NCBI GenBank assembly: GCA_002495025.1
Contig: DADP01000042.1
Span: forward strand, 1 to 25,296
DNA length: 25,296 nt
DNA from: Desulfurococcaceae archaeon UBA285
Lineage (GTDB): Archaea; Thermoproteota; Thermoprotei_A; Sulfolobales; Desulfurococcaceae
Reading direction: 5' to 3'
Under the pieces are notes generated by a model. It was not told where the DNA came from. It worked only from the letters and a program-made list of their open reading frames with translations, and ran no database searches. Every line of letters starts with the position of its first letter. The stretch's first letter is position 1. Both the position numbers and the translations under genes were made by a program. Positions 22,285 through 25,296 of this stretch are shown here, in pieces.

Positions 22285-23340
22285 TTGTGGTATTGTATAA
22301 AGTGTGGAAAACCAACACCCAAAGAAAAATTAATCCGGGGTTACTGCCCAGACTGCTTTGTTAAATACAATGATGTATTCAAAAAGCCACTAGAAGTCAA
22401 AGTAACAATCTGCCCCATATGTAATTCATGGCAGTATAGAGGAGAGTGGAGTCCACCTCTCTCAATACCCGAGATAATAGAATACATCCTGGTACACGAA
22501 GCAAGTAAGAGTTTAATTGAAGGAGCAGAATTAAAATCACTATACCTAGACGACTGGAGCCAGTTAGACCCCTCAATAGTGAATGTTAGAGCTGTACTAG
22601 AAGTCAGCGTAGATGGTAAATCAGTAAGTATAACAAGAGAATTCACAGCTAAAATAACATATCATAAATGCCCTCGCTGTCTAGCACGCTCGATCGGTAA
22701 ATACAGCCACTTAGTACAAATAAGATTTACTAGTCGAGATTTCACTCGTGAACTAGTTAGAGATGTTGTAAAAACAGCTACATCGGGAATAAACCCTGAT
22801 TTAATTATCAATATCAACGAACTACCCGAGGGAGTAGATATAGAACTAGACAATCCTACAATTGCAAGGAGAATTATAGAGGTATTAACTAGAAAATACT
22901 CGGCTAGAATAACCAGCTCATTCAAGCCAACTAGATACGATTCATCTAGTGGTAAATGGCTTGGAGTAGTAACATACGTCGCAAGAATACCAGTTTTCAA
23001 AGAAGAAGACATTGTATTATACAAGGGTAAACTCGGAGTAGTAAAACTAGTTGATAAAAACAAATTGCTAATTATGAATTTAGAAACCAATACACTCGAA
23101 GAAGTAGATTTAGGATTATACTGGAAAAACCAGTTGAAACACCCCACGAGAATAGAGAAGGAAGAATACATTGTTAGAGAAGTAGTAGATAACAAAATAC
23201 TCGTAGAAAACCCCTCTACAGGAGAAAAAAGAGTATTAAAACCAAGTCGTTTAACCAATAATCTTAAACCCGGAGATAGAATTATATTAATTAGGGCAGA
23301 CGATATAGAATCATTTGTACCCATGGAAAAGGGTGGTTGA
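22285..23340 (+). CDS. nmd3: NMD3 family protein
   Basis: In eukaryotes NMD3 is the 60S export adaptor that binds the inter-subunit face; archaea have the core but no nucleus, so a role in 50S maturation or quality control is assumed. The 351-residue protein has an N-terminal set of zinc pairs (C4/C7, C21/C24, C43/C46, C129/C132) followed by eIF5A-like and OB-like beta domains. The start is TTG 22285, with GAGGT upstream. It directly abuts aIF1A (stop TGA then TTG). Family recognition rests on the zinc pattern and context. Confidence 0.92.
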   Translation: MWYCIKCGKPTPKEKLIRGYCPDCFVKYNDVFKKPLEVKVTICPICNSWQYRGEWSPPLSIPEIIEYILVHEASKSLIEGAELKSLYLDDWSQLDPSIVNVRAVLEVSVDGKSVSITREFTAKITYHKCPRCLARSIGKYSHLVQIRFTSRDFTRELVRDVVKTATSGINPDLIININELPEGVDIELDNPTIARRIIEVLTRKYSARITSSFKPTRYDSSSGKWLGVVTYVARIPVFKEEDIVLYKGKLGVVKLVDKNKLLIMNLETNTLEEVDLGLYWKNQLKHPTRIEKEEYIVREVVDNKILVENPSTGEKRVLKPSRLTNNLKPGDRIILIRADDIESFVPMEKGG

Positions 23341-23679
23341 TTGGGCAAGAAAAAAGAACCAGTAGAAGAAAAACCAGTTGATATTCCACTACCAAACCCA
23401 GATGAAGCAACAATAATTTGTGGTGTATTAAAACACCTTGGTGGAGACTTCGTCCTTGTAAAATGTCTTGATGGATATGATAGAAAAGCTAGAATACCAG
23501 GTAAAATCAGAAAGAAAGTATGGATAATGGAGGGAGATATTGTACTCGTTGGTTTATGGAGTCCTGGATCAGACAAGGGAGACATCATACACAAATATAG
23601 TAGGAGTGAAATCGAGAAGCTAGTAGAGCGTGGCGTAGTACCCAAGGAATTCATAGATGCCATTAGTGGAGCAGTATGA
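23341..23679 (+). CDS. eif1A: Translation initiation factor aIF1A
   Basis: aIF1A is the OB-fold factor occupying the A site during initiation. The 112-residue protein has a charged N-terminal tail, the OB barrel with VLKHLGGDFVLVKCLDGYDRKARIPGK (in outline, about 29-55) and WIMEGDIVLV, then a C-terminal helix. The start is TTG 23341, five bases after GGTG and immediately after the NMD3 stop. The stop overlaps the RIO1 start in ATGA. Confidence 0.96.
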   Translation: MGKKKEPVEEKPVDIPLPNPDEATIICGVLKHLGGDFVLVKCLDGYDRKARIPGKIRKKVWIMEGDIVLVGLWSPGSDKGDIIHKYSRSEIEKLVERGVVPKEFIDAISGAV

Positions 23680-24497
23680 AGATAGATGAAATAGACCGCC
23701 TCCTCAAAGAAGCAACAAAACCCTGGGAAGAGAGAGTAAAAGACAAGGATTTATTTGAAGTAGTTGATGAAGTTTTTGATACATCTACAGTAATGACTAT
23801 TATTGAGCTCTATAGGCGCGGAGTACTCAGAAAAATAAGTGGAGTTATAAGCTCTGGTAAAGAAGCAAAAGTATACCTGGGATATGATAAAACCGGTAAA
23901 CCCCTCGCAGTTAAAATCTACCTGACTAGCACGGCAGAGTTTAAAAAAGGAATCTACAAGTATATAATGGGCGATCCTAGATTCGAAGGGTTAAAACCCA
24001 AAGATACCCGCTCACTTATTTTTGCATGGACTAGAAAGGAGTTTAGTAATTTAAGTAAGATGTATGAAGCTGGTGTTAAAGTACCGAGACCAATAGCCTA
24101 CCTCAACAATGTCTTAGTAATGGAGTTTCTCGGAGAGGATCGAATGAGATATCCACTACTAATAGAGGCGTATAAGGAACTAACAGAAGAAGAATTAAAC
24201 ACTATTTACAAACTAGTAGTAGAGGAACTAGAAAAAATAGTGTGTAAAGCTAGACTAGTTCATGGAGACCTATCAGAATACAACATCATGGTTAAACCAG
24301 AACCACTAGATATAGCAATAATAGATGTGAGTCAAGCAGTAGATGTAAACCATCCAAATACATACGACTTTCTCAAGAGAGATGTTGAAAACATAATTAG
24401 GTTTTTTAAGAAAGAAGCAAAAATAGAGACTGACAACACTGAAGAATTACTGGGGAAGATAATACCATGTCTGGAGAAGAGAAAGCAAAGTTTATAA
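23676..24497 (+). CDS. rio1: RIO1-type protein kinase
   Basis: RIO1 is an atypical kinase/ATPase needed for late small-subunit maturation. The 273-residue protein has the RIO-type phosphate loop SSGKEAKVY (59-67), the lysine K80 in AVKIY, the catalytic loop HGDLSEYN with D198, and the metal-binding IDVSQ with D217. It overlaps aIF1A by four bases and the KH gene by 31. The RIO1 and Pno1/Dim2 neighbours parallel the eukaryotic 40S pathway, where both act together. Confidence 0.97.
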   Translation: MKIDEIDRLLKEATKPWEERVKDKDLFEVVDEVFDTSTVMTIIELYRRGVLRKISGVISSGKEAKVYLGYDKTGKPLAVKIYLTSTAEFKKGIYKYIMGDPRFEGLKPKDTRSLIFAWTRKEFSNLSKMYEAGVKVPRPIAYLNNVLVMEFLGEDRMRYPLLIEAYKELTEEELNTIYKLVVEELEKIVCKARLVHGDLSEYNIMVKPEPLDIAIIDVSQAVDVNHPNTYDFLKRDVENIIRFFKKEAKIETDNTEELLGKIIPCLEKRKQSL

Positions 24498-25075
24498 TGG
24501 GCGTGACGAGACTATACGAGAAACTACCACTAGATAGAATAGGAGTACTACTTGGAGAAAACGGTAGAGTAAAAAAAGAAATTGAAGAGAAAACACGAAC
24601 AATTATAACAGTAGATTCAAATACTGGTTCAGTCATAATAGAGCCAGCTTCACCAAATACAACAGCACTAGATTTAATGCGAGCCCAAAACATTGTTAGA
24701 GCCATCGGGTATGGTTTCAGCCCCGAGAGAGCGTTTAGACTACTAGAAGAAGACCAGATTCTAGAAGTAGTAGATGTTAGACAATACGTTGGAGACAAAC
24801 CAAACCATATTAAGAGAGTACTAGGCCGAGTTATAGGTGAAGAAGGAAAAGCACGTAGAACACTAGAAGAACTAACTGGAACCTATATATCAGTATACGA
24901 CCACTACGTAGCTATAATAGGAGACTATGAAACAGCTAATATCGCAAAGAAAGCAATAGAAATGCTCATAGAGGGAAGAATGCACTCAACAGTATATAAA
25001 TACATAGATAGAGAAATGTTTAATATTAGAAGACGTAGAATGACTGAATTATGGAGAAGAGAAGAAAAACTTTAA
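24467..25075 (+). CDS. KH-domain protein, Pno1/Dim2-like
   Basis: This is a 202-residue protein with two KH domains: GENG at 30-33 and GEEG at 124-127, the latter within VLGRVIGEEGKARRTLEELTG. It matches archaeal homologues of eukaryotic Pno1/Dim2, which bind the 3' end of small-subunit rRNA and aid cleavage and dimethylation. The gene begins 31 bases inside rio1 in another frame (ATG 24467), and no ribosome site is obvious; a later in-frame ATG at 24497 that begins just at the RIO1 stop is possible. It ends the cluster; a hairpin follows 36 bases later. Confidence 0.94.
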   Translation: MSGEEKAKFIMGVTRLYEKLPLDRIGVLLGENGRVKKEIEEKTRTIITVDSNTGSVIIEPASPNTTALDLMRAQNIVRAIGYGFSPERAFRLLEEDQILEVVDVRQYVGDKPNHIKRVLGRVIGEEGKARRTLEELTGTYISVYDHYVAIIGDYETANIAKKAIEMLIEGRMHSTVYKYIDREMFNIRRRRMTELWRREEKL

Positions 25076-25110
25076 TCAACTTACATCTAGCCTCCAGTCT
25101 ACTCTGAATA

Positions 25111-25150
25111 CCCAACGACTCCCTCGTTGGGAATTCCCTCGCCTAGAATT
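25111..25150 (+). repeat. Hairpin and two 15-bp tandem repeats
   Basis: CCCAACGA (25111-25118) and TCGTTGGG (25124-25131) make a perfect 8-bp stem with a five-base loop. Overlapping it, CCCTCG-4-GAATT occurs twice head to tail (25121-25135 and 25136-25150), differing only in the middle four bases. This may be a terminator, a structured RNA or a protein site. No gene is visible from 25076 to the right edge. Confidence 0.6.
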
Positions 25151-25229
25151 CCTACTCGAAACTAGTTAATTCGCAGGTATTTACTAGTACTCGACTACTA
25201 CAAAACAAACGAGTTATTCAACGAGTTAA

Positions 25230-25240
25230 GGTATATAAGT
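25230..25240 (+). promoter_or_regulatory. TATA box near right edge
   Basis: GGTATATAAGT is a good TATA box reading rightward, with a predicted start near 25261. A GGGGTGGG at 25267-25274 could be a ribosome site for a gene beginning just before or beyond the window end; TTG at 25286 or 25292 is possible. The product cannot be judged. Confidence 0.45.
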
Positions 25241-25296
25241 TCTACTGGAAAAATAGAGTTAAAATAGGGGTGGGCTGAAAAGTTTTTGGGGTTGTA

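Noticed and set aside
22662..23663. A 333-codon open frame on the minus strand opposite NMD3 and aIF1A
   Set aside because: It is Ser/Thr/Leu-rich with no family resemblance and lies entirely opposite two well-recognised genes; it is a shadow frame.
25121..25150. Possible start of a CRISPR array
   Set aside because: The repeats are only 15 bp, directly adjacent without spacers, and occur just twice; no cas gene is near.

Overview
This window reads as chromosomal DNA of a hyperthermophilic crenarchaeon, most like the AT-rich Desulfurococcales (for example Staphylothermus- or Ignisphaera-like; the genus is a guess). The evidence is archaeal or eukaryote-type information proteins throughout (S19e, L39e, L31e, aIF6, L18a/LX, prefoldin alpha, Rnp4, Nep1, NMD3, RIO1, aIF2 beta, aIF1A), two tRNA genes without encoded CCA and each with a short intron, TATA-type promoters, heavy AGA/ATA codon use, and a recurring start context of GGTG, about six bases, then ATG, TTG or GTG.

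Layout. (1) 1-2108, + strand: an unrecognised protein whose frame is open to the left edge, a small membrane protein, and an SfsA-family protein. (2) 2140-2237: an intron-containing tRNA-Glu(CTC). (3) 6490 down to 2251, - strand: a deoxynucleotide cluster in the order nrdD, nrdG, thyX, dcd, which covers anaerobic ribonucleotide reduction and the route from dCTP through dUMP to dTMP. The nrdD part is clearly richer in G+C than the rest. (4) Nep1 (-) is divergent from a long + strand information block at 7317-14470: rnp4, YhbY/CRM, S19e, PDCD5-like, L39e, L31e, aIF6, L18a, prefoldin alpha, ftsY, secE, spt5/nusG, L11, L1, L10. (5) 14652-16265: an integral-membrane M28 peptidase lies between L10 and L12, genes that are normally adjacent. 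The L10 and L12 genes share a perfect 115-bp 3' repeat that runs 22 bp past both stop codons. L12 appears to begin at ATC or at an upstream GTG. (6) alaS, an intron-containing tRNA-Arg(TCT) and a TrkA-like RCK protein. (7) An e-MtaB-type methylthiotransferase (-) is divergent from a tight translation and ribosome-biogenesis cluster: aIF2 beta, DUF424, NMD3, aIF1A, RIO1 kinase, KH protein (Pno1/Dim2-like). (8) 25076-25296: no gene start I can fix; it holds a perfect 8-bp hairpin, two 15-bp tandem repeats and a TATA box pointing right.

Most of the window is conserved housekeeping DNA, coding-dense with many 1-4 base overlaps; apart from the right end no gap exceeds about 180 bases. I see no CRISPR array, insertion sequence, toxin-antitoxin pair or phage gene. 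The most unusual points are the L10/L12 repeat, the L12 start codon, the membrane peptidase between them, and the self-contained dNTP cluster.
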